DNA of 49,315 nucleotides. Source: Hyphomicrobiales bacterium (GTDB lineage Bacteria; Pseudomonadota; Alphaproteobacteria; Rhizobiales; Xanthobacteraceae). Made by a program: the position numbers and the translations under genes. The stretch covers positions 1 to 49,315 of the forward strand of contig JAFKKO010000130.1 in the NCBI GenBank assembly GCA_017305455.1, given 5' to 3'. Under the pieces are notes generated by a model. It was given only the letters and a program-made list of their open reading frames with translations. It did no database searches and was not told the origin of the DNA. Shown in pieces: positions 1-10,296 of this stretch; the first letter of the stretch is position 1, and each line of letters begins with the position of its first letter.

Positions 1-1010
1 TCGGCCGCGCCGATCAGGCGGCGGATCGGCGCCACCAGCCAGTTGGAGAAATTGAGGCCGATCAGCACCGCCGACATCAGCACCGTCAGCGCGATCACCG
101 TGAACATCAGCGCGAAGGCGACCTGGATGCCGAGCTTGCGCGATTCAAGCTCGCTATATTCGGCGACGCTGGCCTGGGTCTGCCGCAACTGGGCGACCAC
201 GCGCGGATCGAGCAATCGCGCCACATACAGGAAGGTGTCGTCGAAGGCGCGCAGGCGGATCACCGCCGCCACATAATTCTGCTCGATAAAGACGCCGATC
301 TGCGGGTCGTTCTCGGTCACGTTGCTGAGGAAATCCTCGGCCGGCGTCGTGAATTCCTGGGTGATGCCGGTGGCGGCGGTCTCCAGGATATGACGATCCT
401 TGTCGATGATCATCGCGCCCGGCAGGTTGCGCGATTTCGCGCTCTGGGTCAGCAGCGCGCGGAAGGTCTGGCGGTCCTGATCCCACAGCGGCCGCGCGCG
501 CGAGATATCGCTGGCCATGCCGATGATGTCGCCGCGGATGAGCTGGGCGTGCTCGTAGAGATAGGCGTTGGCGACGATCAGCGAGTTCTGGATGACCGCC
601 CGGGTCGGGCCGGAGAACAGCCGGTCGAGGCCGCGGTCCAGCGTCACGTTGGCGACGACCGACACCAGCACTGCCGGCAGCACCGCGATCACCGAGAACA
701 GGCTGACGATCTGGACGTGCAGCTTGGCGGCGGCCCGTCCCCGGCGGCGGGCCTGCAGCACCTTCCACAGCTCCCGGCCGATGATGACCAGCAGCAGCAG
801 GATGGTCGCGGCGTTGATCAGCAGGAAGGTGATGACCACCCGATGGGTCGGCACGATCGGGGTCAGCCCGGTCAGCACCACGAAAGTCAGACAGGCCGAC
901 AGCAGCGCCAGGACGACCGCGAACGGGCCGATCAGCCGGCGAAAGGAGGATCCGCGCGGCTCGGCAATCGCAGGGTCGAATGATGATGCCGACGGGTCAG
1001 CAGTGCTCAT
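1..1010 (-). CDS. ntrY: Nitrogen regulation sensor histidine kinase NtrY, N-terminal part (3' end outside window)
   Basis: This is the first 336 residues of a membrane sensor kinase that pairs with the response regulator NtrX in nitrogen and redox signalling. The ATG is at 1008-1010 and the frame stays open to the left edge. Three hydrophobic stretches occur in roughly the first 130 residues, including one around LLINAATILLLLVIIG followed by GRELWKV. A predicted periplasmic sensor region of about 150 residues follows, then a final membrane segment (FALMFTVIALTVLMSAV) leading into NWLVAPIRRLIGAA, which is the start of a HAMP linker. The PAS, HisKA and ATPase domains would lie beyond the window. 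It follows ntrC on the same strand after a 214-bp gap, the usual dusB-ntrB-ntrC-ntrY-ntrX order of this order of bacteria. The truncation is due to the window edge, not to decay. Confidence 0.93.
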   Translation of the reverse strand, partial: MSTADPSASSFDPAIAEPRGSSFRRLIGPFAVVLALLSACLTFVVLTGLTPIVPTHRVVITFLLINAATILLLLVIIGRELWKVLQARRRGRAAAKLHVQIVSLFSVIAVLPAVLVSVVANVTLDRGLDRLFSGPTRAVIQNSLIVANAYLYEHAQLIRGDIIGMASDISRARPLWDQDRQTFRALLTQSAKSRNLPGAMIIDKDRHILETAATGITQEFTTPAEDFLSNVTENDPQIGVFIEQNYVAAVIRLRAFDDTFLYVARLLDPRVVAQLRQTQASVAEYSELESRKLGIQVAFALMFTVIALTVLMSAVLIGLNFSNWLVAPIRRLIGAA

Positions 1011-1224
1011 GCTTGGTGATGCGCGGCCAGGATAAGGCTGAACGCGGTGAATCCCGCAATTCAGGTGATGCATTCATATCACAATGTTGCCGAATTGCGA
1101 CAAATCCTAGGCGCGCGCTCCCAAAGCGGTTGAGAAGTCCCTCAACCCCAGCGGGTTGCTCAGTGTCGTCCCGGCGCAAGCCAGAACTAGCGCCGCCTGC
1201 GTTCAAAAGGACTGCATTTATGTT

Positions 1225-2667
<1,443 letters not shown>

Positions 2668-2669
2668 GG

Positions 2670-3845
2670 CTAATCCTCATCTCGCATTCTGACATGCTGA
2701 GACGCCGTTCCCGGATCGGCATCGCTCGCGTCGCTGGCTTTCCTGGTGGGGTTGAACATCGGCAGCAGCACGCGAAAGACGGTTTTGCGCGGCTGCGATT
2801 CACATTCGATGATGCCGCCGTGATCGCCGACGATCTTGGCAACCAGTGCGAGGCCAAGGCCGCTGCCGGTCAGCTTGGTGGTGATGAACGGATCGAACAG
2901 GTTCGGCATCAGGTCGTCGGGTACGCCCGGCCCGTTGTCCTTGACGCAGAATTCGAGCGGCAGCGACACCCGCGTCGCCTGCCCCGGGATCGAGAGCCGC
3001 ACGCCCGGACGGAACGCGGTGGTGAGCTGGATCTCGGGATCGTCGATGCCGGCCGTTGCCTCGGCGGCGTTTTTCACCAGATTGAGAAACACCTGAATCA
3101 GTTGATCCTGATTGGCCAGCACCGGTGGCAGCGAGGGGTCGTAATCCTCGATGAAGCGGACGTTGCGGGCAAAGCCCGACTGCGCCAGCCGTTTGACGTG
3201 ATCGAGCACCGAATGGATGTTGACCGGGCCGCGCTGCACCGGACGCTCGTCGCCGAACACCTCCATGCGATCGACCAGGGTGACGATGCGGTCGGCCTCG
3301 TCGCAGATCAGCCGCGTCAGCGTGCGGTCCTCCGGCGACGCCGCCTGCTCCAGAAGCTGCGCCGCGCCGCGAATGCCCGACAGCGGGTTCTTGATCTCGT
3401 GCGCCAGCATCGCCGCCAGCGCTGTCACCGAACGCGCGGCGCTGCGATGGGTGAGCTGGCGGTCCATCTTGTCGGCGATGGTGCGCTCCTGCACCATCAC
3501 CACGATATGGCCGGGCTGCTCGGGCACCGGCGCGACATGCAGATCGACCAGCTTGTCGACGCCGATGCGCGGCGTGCCGAGATCGACCTTGTATTCGTTG
3601 ACCGGCGCGCCGACGCGGCGGACCTGCTCGATGAGTTCGAGCACGGGGCTGCCGAACGGCACCAGCTCTTTCAGCGACTGCCGCTTGAGATGCGAGATCG
3701 AGGTCTCGAAGAAGGATTCTGCCGCCATGTTGGCATCGACGATCTTGCCGTCCGGCGCGATCAGCAGCAGCGCGTTGGGCAATGCGTTGAGCACGGCATC
3801 CCCCAGAGCCGGTGACTTCGCGGGATGGTCGGCAAGTCCGCTCAT
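2670..3845 (-). CDS. ntrB: Nitrogen regulation sensor kinase/phosphatase NtrB
   Basis: This is a soluble 391-residue PAS/histidine kinase that phosphorylates and dephosphorylates NtrC in response to PII proteins. A PAS region covers about residues 15-125. The HisKA segment has the phospho-acceptor H149 in [15 protein letters not shown]. The ATPase domain shows the N box NLVKNAAEA and the glycine boxes DNGPGVPD and GSGLGLALV. There are no membrane segments, as expected for NtrB and unlike NtrY. Its ATG overlaps the dusB stop by ATGA, which indicates translational coupling, and ntrC follows 2 bp downstream. No residue looks damaged. Confidence 0.98.
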   Translation of the reverse strand: MSGLADHPAKSPALGDAVLNALPNALLLIAPDGKIVDANMAAESFFETSISHLKRQSLKELVPFGSPVLELIEQVRRVGAPVNEYKVDLGTPRIGVDKLVDLHVAPVPEQPGHIVVMVQERTIADKMDRQLTHRSAARSVTALAAMLAHEIKNPLSGIRGAAQLLEQAASPEDRTLTRLICDEADRIVTLVDRMEVFGDERPVQRGPVNIHSVLDHVKRLAQSGFARNVRFIEDYDPSLPPVLANQDQLIQVFLNLVKNAAEATAGIDDPEIQLTTAFRPGVRLSIPGQATRVSLPLEFCVKDNGPGVPDDLMPNLFDPFITTKLTGSGLGLALVAKIVGDHGGIIECESQPRKTVFRVLLPMFNPTRKASDASDADPGTASQHVRMRDED

Positions 3846-4876
3846 GCGGCGGCGCTCCAGGCGAATTCGTCAAAGGCTTCGCGCAACGCGCGGCGCACCT
3901 GCCCCGGCTCCTCGCTGACAAGGATGGTCTGTCGCCAGCGCTTCAGTGTCTCCGTGGAGGCGGTCGCGGCCTCGGCGGCGACGTCGAGCGTCCAGCCCAG
4001 ATGCTTGCGGGCATGGCGCAGGCCGATGCGCAGGCCGTAATGCGCGAGCACGTCTTCGTAGAGCTGGCACAGATGATCGAATTGATCGGCGATCGAGGGT
4101 TCGGCTTCGATCGCGCCGGAGTTCATGCGGCGCGCGATCTGTCCCGGCAGCCATGGCTTGCCCTGCGCGCCGCGTCCGATCATCACGGCGTCCGCGCCCG
4201 AGGCATCGAGCGCGGCGACCGCATCGTCATAGGAGGTGATGTCGCCGTTGACGATGAGCGGAATGGTGACGGCCGCGCGCACCGCGCGGACCGCGTTCCA
4301 GTCGGCGTTGCCCTTGTAGAACTGACAGCGGGTGCGGCCATGCACGGTGATCATCTGCACGCCGGCATCCTGCGCGCGGCGCGCCAGCTCTGGCGCGTTG
4401 AGCGAGGCGTGATCCCAGCCAAGCCGCATTTTCAGCGTCACCGGCACCTTCACCGCGCCGACCGTGGCGTCGATCAGGCGCAGCGCGTGATCGAGATCGC
4501 GCATCAGCGCCGATCCGGACTGCCCGCCGGTGACGTGGCGCGCCGGGCAGCCCATGTTGATATCAATGATGGCCGCGCCGCCCGCTTCCGCGATTTTGGC
4601 GCCTTCGGTCATCCAGCGCGGCTCGCAGCCGGCAAGCTGCACCACATGCGGCCCCACCCCGGTCGCCTCGCAGCGCAGGACCGACATCGGCCGGCCGCGC
4701 GCGAGATCATCGCTCGCCGTCATTTCGGAAACGACGAGACCCGCGCCAAGCTTCTCGGCCTGACGGCGAAACGGTGCGTCGGTAATGCCGGACATCGGAG
4801 CGAGAACAACCCGGTTGGCGATACTGATATCGCCAATCCGCAAATCGTCGGGCCGTGCTGCTGCGGGGCCGATCAT
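3842..4876 (-). CDS. dusB: tRNA-dihydrouridine synthase DusB (NifR3)
   Basis: This FMN-dependent enzyme reduces uridine to dihydrouridine in tRNA D loops. The 344-residue protein shows the family start [15 protein letters not shown], the catalytic-cysteine region [28 protein letters not shown] and the FMN-phosphate region [13 protein letters not shown] chose the ATG at 4874-4876. A longer frame begins at TTG 4927, but the extra 17 residues do not look like the family. It is the first gene of the ntrBC operon and overlaps ntrB by ATGA. This is the classical nifR3-ntrB-ntrC arrangement of alphaproteobacteria, so nitrogen-control genes probably share its promoter in the 228-bp divergent gap toward ispDF. 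Confidence 0.96.
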   Translation of the reverse strand: MIGPAAARPDDLRIGDISIANRVVLAPMSGITDAPFRRQAEKLGAGLVVSEMTASDDLARGRPMSVLRCEATGVGPHVVQLAGCEPRWMTEGAKIAEAGGAAIIDINMGCPARHVTGGQSGSALMRDLDHALRLIDATVGAVKVPVTLKMRLGWDHASLNAPELARRAQDAGVQMITVHGRTRCQFYKGNADWNAVRAVRAAVTIPLIVNGDITSYDDAVAALDASGADAVMIGRGAQGKPWLPGQIARRMNSGAIEAEPSIADQFDHLCQLYEDVLAHYGLRIGLRHARKHLGWTLDVAAEAATASTETLKRWRQTILVSEEPGQVRRALREAFDEFAWSAAA

Positions 4877-5104
4877 TGATGTTCTCTGCTTAGGCCGACA
4901 CATTGTGGCGCAGGCTCGTAAGCTCAATTATTAAGCAACGATATCCTGTGCCTACAGTTTAGACAACTGCGTTTGAGATGCAAGTGCGCTGCACAATATT
5001 TGGAAAACCGGTCCACACTCATGAAATCATGGCCGTTTCTCAATCCGATATGCTAAAGCCTGCCGGGAACCTCTCGATAAGCCTTCCAGAACAACCGAAT
5101 CGGA

Positions 5105-6319
5105 ATGACCACATCCAAACGAGCCGCCGCCATCATTGTCGCTGCCGGTCGCGGCCTGCGGGCCGGCGCGGGCGCCCCCAAACAATACCGTTCGCTGGGG
5201 GGCCGCAGTGTCCTGTCCCGCGCCATGGCCCCGTTCTGCGCCCATGAGGGGATCATGGCGGTCCAGCCGGTGCGCAATCCCGACGATGCCGCGATTTTCG
5301 ATCAGGCCGCCGAAGGCCTCGCCTACCGCCCGCCGGTCGATGGCGGCGCGACCCGGCAGGCGTCGGTCCGGGCCGGTCTCGAAGCGCTGGCGGCCGGTGC
5401 CGAGCGGCCGGACGTCGTGCTGATCCATGATGCGGCCCGCGCCTTCATCACGCCGGCGGTGATCTCCCGCGCCATCGATGCCGCACGGGCGAGCGGCGCC
5501 GCGATTCCGGTGGTGCCGGTAGCCGATACCATCAAGCTGGTCGGCGAGAGCGGCGCGGTCGAGGCGACGCCGAGCCGCGCGCATCTGCGCAGCGCCCAGA
5601 CCCCGCAGGCTTTCGCCTTCGACGCCATTCTCGATGCGCACCGCCGTGCCGCGCAGGACGGCCGCGACGATTTCACCGACGATTCGGCGCTGGCGGAATG
5701 GGCGGGATTGACCGTCGCGACCTTTGAAGGCGATGTTGCCAACATGAAGCTGACCACCCCCGAGGATTTCGCCCGCGAGGAAGCACGGCTTGGCGCCGCG
5801 CTCGGCGATATCCGCACCGGCACCGGCTATGACGTCCATGCCTTCGGCGACGGCGATCATCTGATGCTGTGCGGCGTGCGCGTGCCGTTTGGTCGCGGCT
5901 TCCTCGCCCATTCGGACGGCGATGTCGGCCTGCATGCCATCGTGGACGCCATTCTTGGCGCGCTGGCGGACGGCGATATCGGCTCGCACTTTCCGCCGAG
6001 CGATCCGAAATGGAAGGGCGCGGCCTCCGACCAGTTTCTTGTCCATGCGGTTGATCTGGTGAAGCAGCGCGGCGGCCGCATCGCCCATCTCGAAGTCACC
6101 ATGATCTGCGAAGCGCCGAAGATCGGTCCGCTGCGCGAGAGCATGCGTAACCGCATTGCCGAGATTACCGGTCTGCCGTTGTCGCGCGTGGCCGTGAAGG
6201 CGACCACCAGCGAACGGCTCGGCTTTACCGGACGTCAGGAAGGCATCGCCGCGACGGCGAGCGCCACCATCCGGCTGCCGTGGGACGACAACGCCTTGAT
6301 GAGCGGCGGGAGCAAGTAA
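5105..6319 (+). CDS. ispDF: Bifunctional IspD/IspF isoprenoid biosynthesis enzyme
   Basis: This 404-residue fusion carries out two non-consecutive steps of the MEP isoprenoid pathway: MEP cytidylyltransferase (IspD) and 2-C-methyl-D-erythritol 2,4-cyclodiphosphate synthase (IspF). The IspD half (about 1-230) has the nucleotide-binding start [15 protein letters not shown], then LIHDAARAF and AQTPQAFAF. The IspF half starts near residue 237 with [11 protein letters not shown] (metal ligands D243 and H245), followed by [20 protein letters not shown] and [11 protein letters not shown]. Fusion of the two is common in alphaproteobacteria, so it is not an assembly artefact. cinA starts 1 bp after the stop, so the two are cotranscribed. 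It is divergent from dusB. Confidence 0.97.
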   Translation: MTTSKRAAAIIVAAGRGLRAGAGAPKQYRSLGGRSVLSRAMAPFCAHEGIMAVQPVRNPDDAAIFDQAAEGLAYRPPVDGGATRQASVRAGLEALAAGAERPDVVLIHDAARAFITPAVISRAIDAARASGAAIPVVPVADTIKLVGESGAVEATPSRAHLRSAQTPQAFAFDAILDAHRRAAQDGRDDFTDDSALAEWAGLTVATFEGDVANMKLTTPEDFAREEARLGAALGDIRTGTGYDVHAFGDGDHLMLCGVRVPFGRGFLAHSDGDVGLHAIVDAILGALADGDIGSHFPPSDPKWKGAASDQFLVHAVDLVKQRGGRIAHLEVTMICEAPKIGPLRESMRNRIAEITGLPLSRVAVKATTSERLGFTGRQEGIAATASATIRLPWDDNALMSGGSK

Positions 6320-6320
6320 C

Positions 6321-6950
6321 ATGAGCGGCAGCGCCACCCGCGCCCTCTCCCGTTCGCTGCTCGATCTCTGCCGGATGCGCAAACTGAAAATCGCGACGGC
6401 GGAATCCTGCACCGGCGGTCTGGTCGCGGCGGCGCTCACCGAAATTCCCGGCTCCTCCGATGTGCTGGAGCGGGGCTTCATCACATATTCCAACGACGCC
6501 AAACACGCGATGCTCGGCGTCGAGACGGCAACACTGACGACCTTCGGCGCGGTCAGCAAGGAAACCGCGACCGCGATGGCGTTCGGTACGCTCGAAAATG
6601 CCGATGTCCATCTCGCTGTCGCCATCACCGGCATCGCCGGGCCCGGCGGCGCGACACCCGGCAAGCCGGTCGGCCTCGTTCATATCGCGGTGGCAGCGCG
6701 CGACGGGCGTCTGACCCACAAGGAATTCCGTTTCGGCGCGCTCGGCCGCAACGTGGTGCGGCAGAACTCGGTGGTCGAAGCGATCAAGATGCTGATGGCG
6801 ATGGCGCGCGGACCGAAGCCTCCGGTCAAGAAGCGTTCGCCCGCGACCGACCATAGATCGCATCCGCGCGTGTCTCGAACGCCGCGGCGAACCGCTGGAA
6901 AGCGGCGTCGAACATCGCGCCCATCATCACCGCGAGCATCCGACTCCTGA
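6321..6950 (+). CDS. CinA C-terminal domain / PncC-type nicotinamide-nucleotide amidase
   Basis: The first 160 or so residues match the stand-alone CinA C-terminal (PncC) family, which deamidates nicotinamide mononucleotide in NAD salvage. Visible motifs are ATAESCTGGLVAAAL, FITYSNDAKHAMLGV and TGIAGPGGATPGKPVGLV. The ATG is 1 bp after the ispDF stop. Family members are usually about 160-170 residues, but this frame runs to 209. The last 41 or so residues are very basic and rich in Arg, Ser and Pro, and they are encoded by the strand opposite the 3' end of ratA (overlap 6826-6950). The tail resembles read-through into antisense sequence rather than a domain. Activity should reside in the N-terminal part. 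Confidence 0.9.
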   Translation: MSGSATRALSRSLLDLCRMRKLKIATAESCTGGLVAAALTEIPGSSDVLERGFITYSNDAKHAMLGVETATLTTFGAVSKETATAMAFGTLENADVHLAVAITGIAGPGGATPGKPVGLVHIAVAARDGRLTHKEFRFGALGRNVVRQNSVVEAIKMLMAMARGPKPPVKKRSPATDHRSHPRVSRTPRRTAGKRRRTSRPSSPRASDS

Positions 6951-7296
6951 ATTCGTAGGCGATGAAGAAACCGACATCGCAGGCGGTGTCGGATTTCGCC
7001 TCGAAGGTCCAGCGGTTTTCGAGATGGCTGAACGGCCCCTTGAGGTATTCGACCAGGATTTTCAGATTGGCGCGGTCCAGCGTGACGCGGCTGGTAAAGG
7101 TCTCGCTGATCAGCTTGAACGACACCGTCATGTCGGCGATCACGGTCTCGGTGCCGTCCGGGTTCTGGATGCGCTGGCGGATCTTCAGCGCCTGGCACAT
7201 CGGCACGAATTCGGGATAGTGCGCGACATCGGCGACCAGATCGAACATCTGCGCCGCGCTGTGGTGGACCCGGCGCTTGCTGGAGAATTGCGGCAT
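6826..7296 (-). CDS. RatA/Coq10-type START-domain protein (type II toxin-antitoxin RatA family)
   Basis: This 156-residue protein belongs to the polyketide cyclase/START family of E. coli RatA and mitochondrial Coq10. Family signs are ADVAHYPEFVPMC near residue 23, a central TFTSRVTLDR strand and the C-terminal FAAAFETRADAIYG helix. Coq10-like members bind ubiquinone and support respiration. RatA was described as inhibiting ribosome subunit association. The sequence alone cannot decide between these roles. It lies downstream of lipA on the same strand, separated by a palindromic repeat. Its 3' 125 bp overlap the 3' end of the PncC gene in convergent orientation. The ATG at 7294-7296 gives the usual family start with MPQF. 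Confidence 0.93.
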   Translation of the reverse strand: MPQFSSKRRVHHSAAQMFDLVADVAHYPEFVPMCQALKIRQRIQNPDGTETVIADMTVSFKLISETFTSRVTLDRANLKILVEYLKGPFSHLENRWTFEAKSDTACDVGFFIAYEFRSRMLAVMMGAMFDAAFQRFAAAFETRADAIYGRSRANAS

Positions 7297-7330
7297 CGAA
7301 AATCAGGCCATCCCGAGATCAGCTTGAACC

Positions 7331-7420
7331 GTCATTACAAGGAGGCGAAGCCGACGAAGCAATCCAGTTCTCTATCGTCGCAAGACAAAGCTGGATCGCT
7401 TCGCTTCGCTCGCAATGACG
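7331..7420. repeat. Imperfect palindromic intergenic repeat (REP-like)
   Basis: The left arm at 7331-7367 (starting GTCATTACAAGGAGGCGAAG) is the imperfect reverse complement of the right arm at 7391-7420 (ending CGCTCGCAATGACG). The loop is about 23 bp, and the left arm carries a few extra bases. The sequence resembles a repeat family that I recall from many Bradyrhizobium and Rhodopseudomonas intergenic regions. It fills the lipA-ratA spacer and begins 10 bp after the lipA stop. It could fold in RNA and end or protect the lipA transcript. Confidence 0.8.
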
Positions 7421-7429
7421 GCGTGTACG

Positions 7430-8389
7430 CTAGCGCCCAGCGGCTGCGCGTGCCGCCTGCAACCTGGCGAAATCCTCGCCGGCGTGATGCGAGGAACGCG
7501 TCAGCGGACTGGCCGAGACCATCAGGAAGCCCTTGGTGTAGGCGACCGTCTCGTAGCCCTTGAACTCCTCCGGCGTGACGTAGCGCATCACCGCATGGTG
7601 CTTCAGCGTCGGCTGCAGATACTGGCCGATGGTGAGGAAATCGACATCGGCCGAGCGCAGGTCGTCCATCACCTGCAGCACCTCGTGCCGCTCCTCGCCG
7701 AGGCCGACCATGATGCCGGACTTGGTGAAGATGGTGGGATCGATCTCCTTCACCCGCTGCAGCAGCCGGATCGAATGGAAGTAGCGCGCGCCGGGCCGCA
7801 CGGTGAGATAGCGCGAGGGCACGGTCTCCAGATTGTGGTTGAAGACGTCGGGCTTGGCCGCGACAACCTTCTCCAGCGCGCCGTCCTTGCGCAGGAAGTC
7901 CGGCGTCAGGATCTCGATCGTGGTGGTCGGGCAGTCGGCGCGGATCGCGGCGATGGTCTGCGCGAAATGTTCGGCGCCGCCGTCATCGAGGTCGTCGCGA
8001 TCGACCGAGGTGATGACGACATGGGCAAGGCCGAGCTTCTTGACCGCGATGGCGATGTGCTCGGGCTCGTTCTTGTCGAGCGCGCCGGGCAGCCCGGTCT
8101 TGACGTTGCAGAACGCACAGGCGCGGGTGCAGGTGTCGCCCATGATCATGAAGGTCGCGTGCTTCTTGCTCCAGCACTCGCCGATGTTCGGGCAGCCCGC
8201 CTCCTCGCACACGGTGACGAGGCCGTTCTCCTTGACGATCTTGTGGGTGTTCGAAAAACCGCCGGAGGTCGGCGCGCGGACGCGAATCCAGTCCGGCTTC
8301 GGCGGCGATTTGGCATCCGGACGGTTGACCTTCTCGGGGTGGCGCGGTCGCACCTGGTTCGGGGAAACGGTATCGATGAGGACGACCAT
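7430..8389 (-). CDS. lipA: Lipoyl synthase LipA
   Basis: This radical SAM enzyme inserts two sulfur atoms into protein-bound octanoyl groups to make lipoate for 2-oxoacid dehydrogenases. The 319-residue protein has both iron-sulfur motifs. The auxiliary cluster cysteines are C61, C66 and C72 in [12 protein letters not shown]. The radical SAM cysteines are C87, C91 and C94 in [18 protein letters not shown] and the C-terminal conserved [11 protein letters not shown] are also present; the terminal Arg-Ser-Ser helps cluster binding in the family. The length is typical. The ATG is at 8387-8389. It is divergent from the DNA glycosylase gene and followed, after a palindromic repeat, by ratA. Confidence 0.98.
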   Translation of the reverse strand: MVVLIDTVSPNQVRPRHPEKVNRPDAKSPPKPDWIRVRAPTSGGFSNTHKIVKENGLVTVCEEAGCPNIGECWSKKHATFMIMGDTCTRACAFCNVKTGLPGALDKNEPEHIAIAVKKLGLAHVVITSVDRDDLDDGGAEHFAQTIAAIRADCPTTTIEILTPDFLRKDGALEKVVAAKPDVFNHNLETVPSRYLTVRPGARYFHSIRLLQRVKEIDPTIFTKSGIMVGLGEERHEVLQVMDDLRSADVDFLTIGQYLQPTLKHHAVMRYVTPEEFKGYETVAYTKGFLMVSASPLTRSSHHAGEDFARLQAARAAAGR

Positions 8390-8495
8390 GAAGGACCCTG
8401 GTTCTGCGGACGCGCCGGCCGCGATGATGAGCTAGGATCGGACGCAGCTTGCCGCAACCCACCCTTGCCGTGCTAGGGTACGACCTTAGCATGAC

Positions 8496-8510
8496 TGCGG
8501 TTTTTCCGCA
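8496..8510. promoter_or_regulatory. Short perfect inverted repeat in the lipA/glycosylase divergent region
   Basis: TGCGG-TTTTT-CCGCA is a perfect 5-bp inverted repeat ending 30 bp before the glycosylase ATG. A near-repeat of CGATAT follows between it and the start codon. It could be a regulator site or a 5'-UTR hairpin of the glycosylase gene. A repeat this short could also occur by chance. Confidence 0.22.
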
Positions 8511-8540
8511 TGCTTTCGATATTATCCTTTCCGATATCAG

Positions 8541-9143
8541 ATGCCTGAAATCCGCAATTCCGTCGCGCCGGGACGCCTTCTGAAGCGCAAATTTTTCGCC
8601 CGCAGCGTCCATGATGTGGCGTCGGACCTGATCGGGGCCACCCTGCTCTTCAACGGCGTCGGCGGAATCATCGTCGAAATCGAGACCTATCATCACACCG
8701 AGCCGGCGGCGCACTCCTACAATGGGCCGACTCCCCGCAATCAGGTGATGTTCGGCCCGCCGGGCTATCTCTACGTCTACCGCTCCTACGGCATTCACTG
8801 GTGCATGAACTTCGTCTGCGAGGCTGAGGGCTCGGCAAGCGCGATCCTGATCCGGGCGTTGGAGCCCACCCACGGCATCGCCTTGATGCGGCGGCGGCGC
8901 ATGCTGCATGACGAGCGCTCGCTCTGCTCCGGCCCCGGAAAGATTTGCGCCGCGCTCGGCGTGACGCGCGATCATAACGGCCTTGCGCTTGATCAAGCGC
9001 CGATCGCGATCCATGCGCGCCGCGAGGCACCCGAGATCGCGCGCGATGTGCGCATCGGCATCACCAAGGCCGCCGACCTGCCCTGGCGGCTCGGTTTGAA
9101 AGGCTCGAAGTTCGTCAGCAAGCCGTTCAGGAATAACGCCTAG
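8541..9143 (+). CDS. 3-methyladenine DNA glycosylase (AAG/Mpg family)
   Basis: This 200-residue base-excision repair enzyme removes alkylated purines such as 3-methyladenine. Family signs are the N-terminal [10 protein letters not shown], the catalytic block [20 protein letters not shown] (the glutamate in VEIE activates water), [20 protein letters not shown] and [12 protein letters not shown]. The length fits the bacterial family. It starts at ATG 8541, divergent from lipA. Its last 17 bp overlap the end of the convergent MFS gene. No missing residue is seen. Confidence 0.95.
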   Translation: MPEIRNSVAPGRLLKRKFFARSVHDVASDLIGATLLFNGVGGIIVEIETYHHTEPAAHSYNGPTPRNQVMFGPPGYLYVYRSYGIHWCMNFVCEAEGSASAILIRALEPTHGIALMRRRRMLHDERSLCSGPGKICAALGVTRDHNGLALDQAPIAIHARREAPEIARDVRIGITKAADLPWRLGLKGSKFVSKPFRNNA

Positions 9144-10296
9144 AGAAATCGATCGGCAGCGCGAACAGGATCATCGTCAGTCCGGCGATGCCGATGGGAA
9201 TAAAGGCATAAGCGGCGTTGCCGCTGAGGTCCCACACCATGCCGGCAATGATCGAGACGATCACCCCCATGCTATAGCCGATGACAAAGACGCCGGCCGA
9301 CATCCGCGGCACGTCGTCGGGTGACACCAGCAGCGCCGGCATCGCCAGCACCAGCGTGAGCATGGTGGCACAGGACAGACCGATCATCGTTGCGCCGCCG
9401 ATCACGCCCCATGGCGCCGGCACTGTGAGGATTGCGACGACGCCGCCAAGTCCGACCAGGCCGGCACCGATCAGCGGCCATTTCTTGCGCTCCCATTTGC
9501 TCGCCCGCGCCAGCAGGACGAACGAGGCCGGCAACTGGCCGGCATTGAGCGCGGTCAGAGCCACGGTGATGAGGTCGGTGCGTCCGATCTGCAGCAGATA
9601 ACCCGGCAGAAACGCGTTGGCGCAGAAATAAAGCTGATTGGCCCCGCCCAGCATCAACCCGATGTTCCACAGCAGCGGATCGCGCCAGTTCGGCATCCAG
9701 CGGCTGGGGCGCGAGACCGGCGCGCTCTTGCCGCCGGGCTGCAGCAGGAAGATCACCAGCGCAATGATCGCAACCGGAATCGACCAGAACACCAGGCTGG
9801 CGCGCCAGCTTCCCGAAAGCACGGGCAGCAGAACGCCGGCAAACACCACCGGAAGGATTTCGCCGACCAGCAGGCCGTTCGCATACACCGCGGTAGCGAA
9901 ACCGATCCGGTTCGGCACCCATTGGCGGACGATCGGCGGCAGCGCGGGCTGCATCACCGCGACACCAGCCGCCATGACGAGCGTCGCGAGATAGAGCAAC
10001 ATCGCATCGGAAGCGAACCCGCGCATCGCCGAGCCCGCCGCCGTGATCAGAAGTCCGATGATCGCCGCCGGCACCGCGCCGGCCCGCGCGATCAGCAGCG
10101 AGCCGGGAACGGCGGCCAGTGCGAACAGGCAGACCGGAATGGCATTGAGGATGCCGACCTGGGTGCCTGTCAGCTTCAGGTCGAGGATGATGAGCGCAAG
10201 GACAGGCGGGACCGCGAGAATGGTGAGACGCAGGCAATTTCCCGCAAGCCACAGCAGAACCAGCGGACCGAGCGACGACGACCGTACTGCGGTCAT
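9127..10296 (-). CDS. MFS permease, CynX/NimT-like
   Basis: This is a 389-residue, strongly hydrophobic protein with about 12 membrane segments and no signal peptide. The first segments ([25 protein letters not shown] and [25 protein letters not shown]) resemble the CynX/NimT branch of the major facilitator superfamily, known for cyanate and 2-nitroimidazole transport. The substrate here is unknown and I do not assign one. Its ATG overlaps the valS stop as ATGA, so it is translationally coupled to valS, which says little about function. The 3' end overlaps the convergent glycosylase gene by 17 bp. Confidence 0.85.
   Translation of the reverse strand: MTAVRSSSLGPLVLLWLAGNCLRLTILAVPPVLALIILDLKLTGTQVGILNAIPVCLFALAAVPGSLLIARAGAVPAAIIGLLITAAGSAMRGFASDAMLLYLATLVMAAGVAVMQPALPPIVRQWVPNRIGFATAVYANGLLVGEILPVVFAGVLLPVLSGSWRASLVFWSIPVAIIALVIFLLQPGGKSAPVSRPSRWMPNWRDPLLWNIGLMLGGANQLYFCANAFLPGYLLQIGRTDLITVALTALNAGQLPASFVLLARASKWERKKWPLIGAGLVGLGGVVAILTVPAPWGVIGGATMIGLSCATMLTLVLAMPALLVSPDDVPRMSAGVFVIGYSMGVIVSIIAGMVWDLSGNAAYAFIPIGIAGLTMILFALPIDFSRRYS

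Noticed and set aside
1-1010. ntrY as a pseudogene because it lacks kinase domains
   Set aside because: The frame is open to the window edge and the N-terminal domains are intact. The missing part is outside the window.
1065-1082. GTGAT/ATCAC inverted repeat between ntrC and ntrY as an NtrC or NtrX site
   Set aside because: The arms are only 5 bp and do not match a site I can name, so chance is a sufficient explanation.
5027-6664. A 545-codon open frame opposite ispDF and the PncC gene
   Set aside because: It lies antisense to clear ispDF and PncC coding sequence, has no family features and has the Arg/Gly/Ala-rich composition of a shadow frame in GC-rich DNA.
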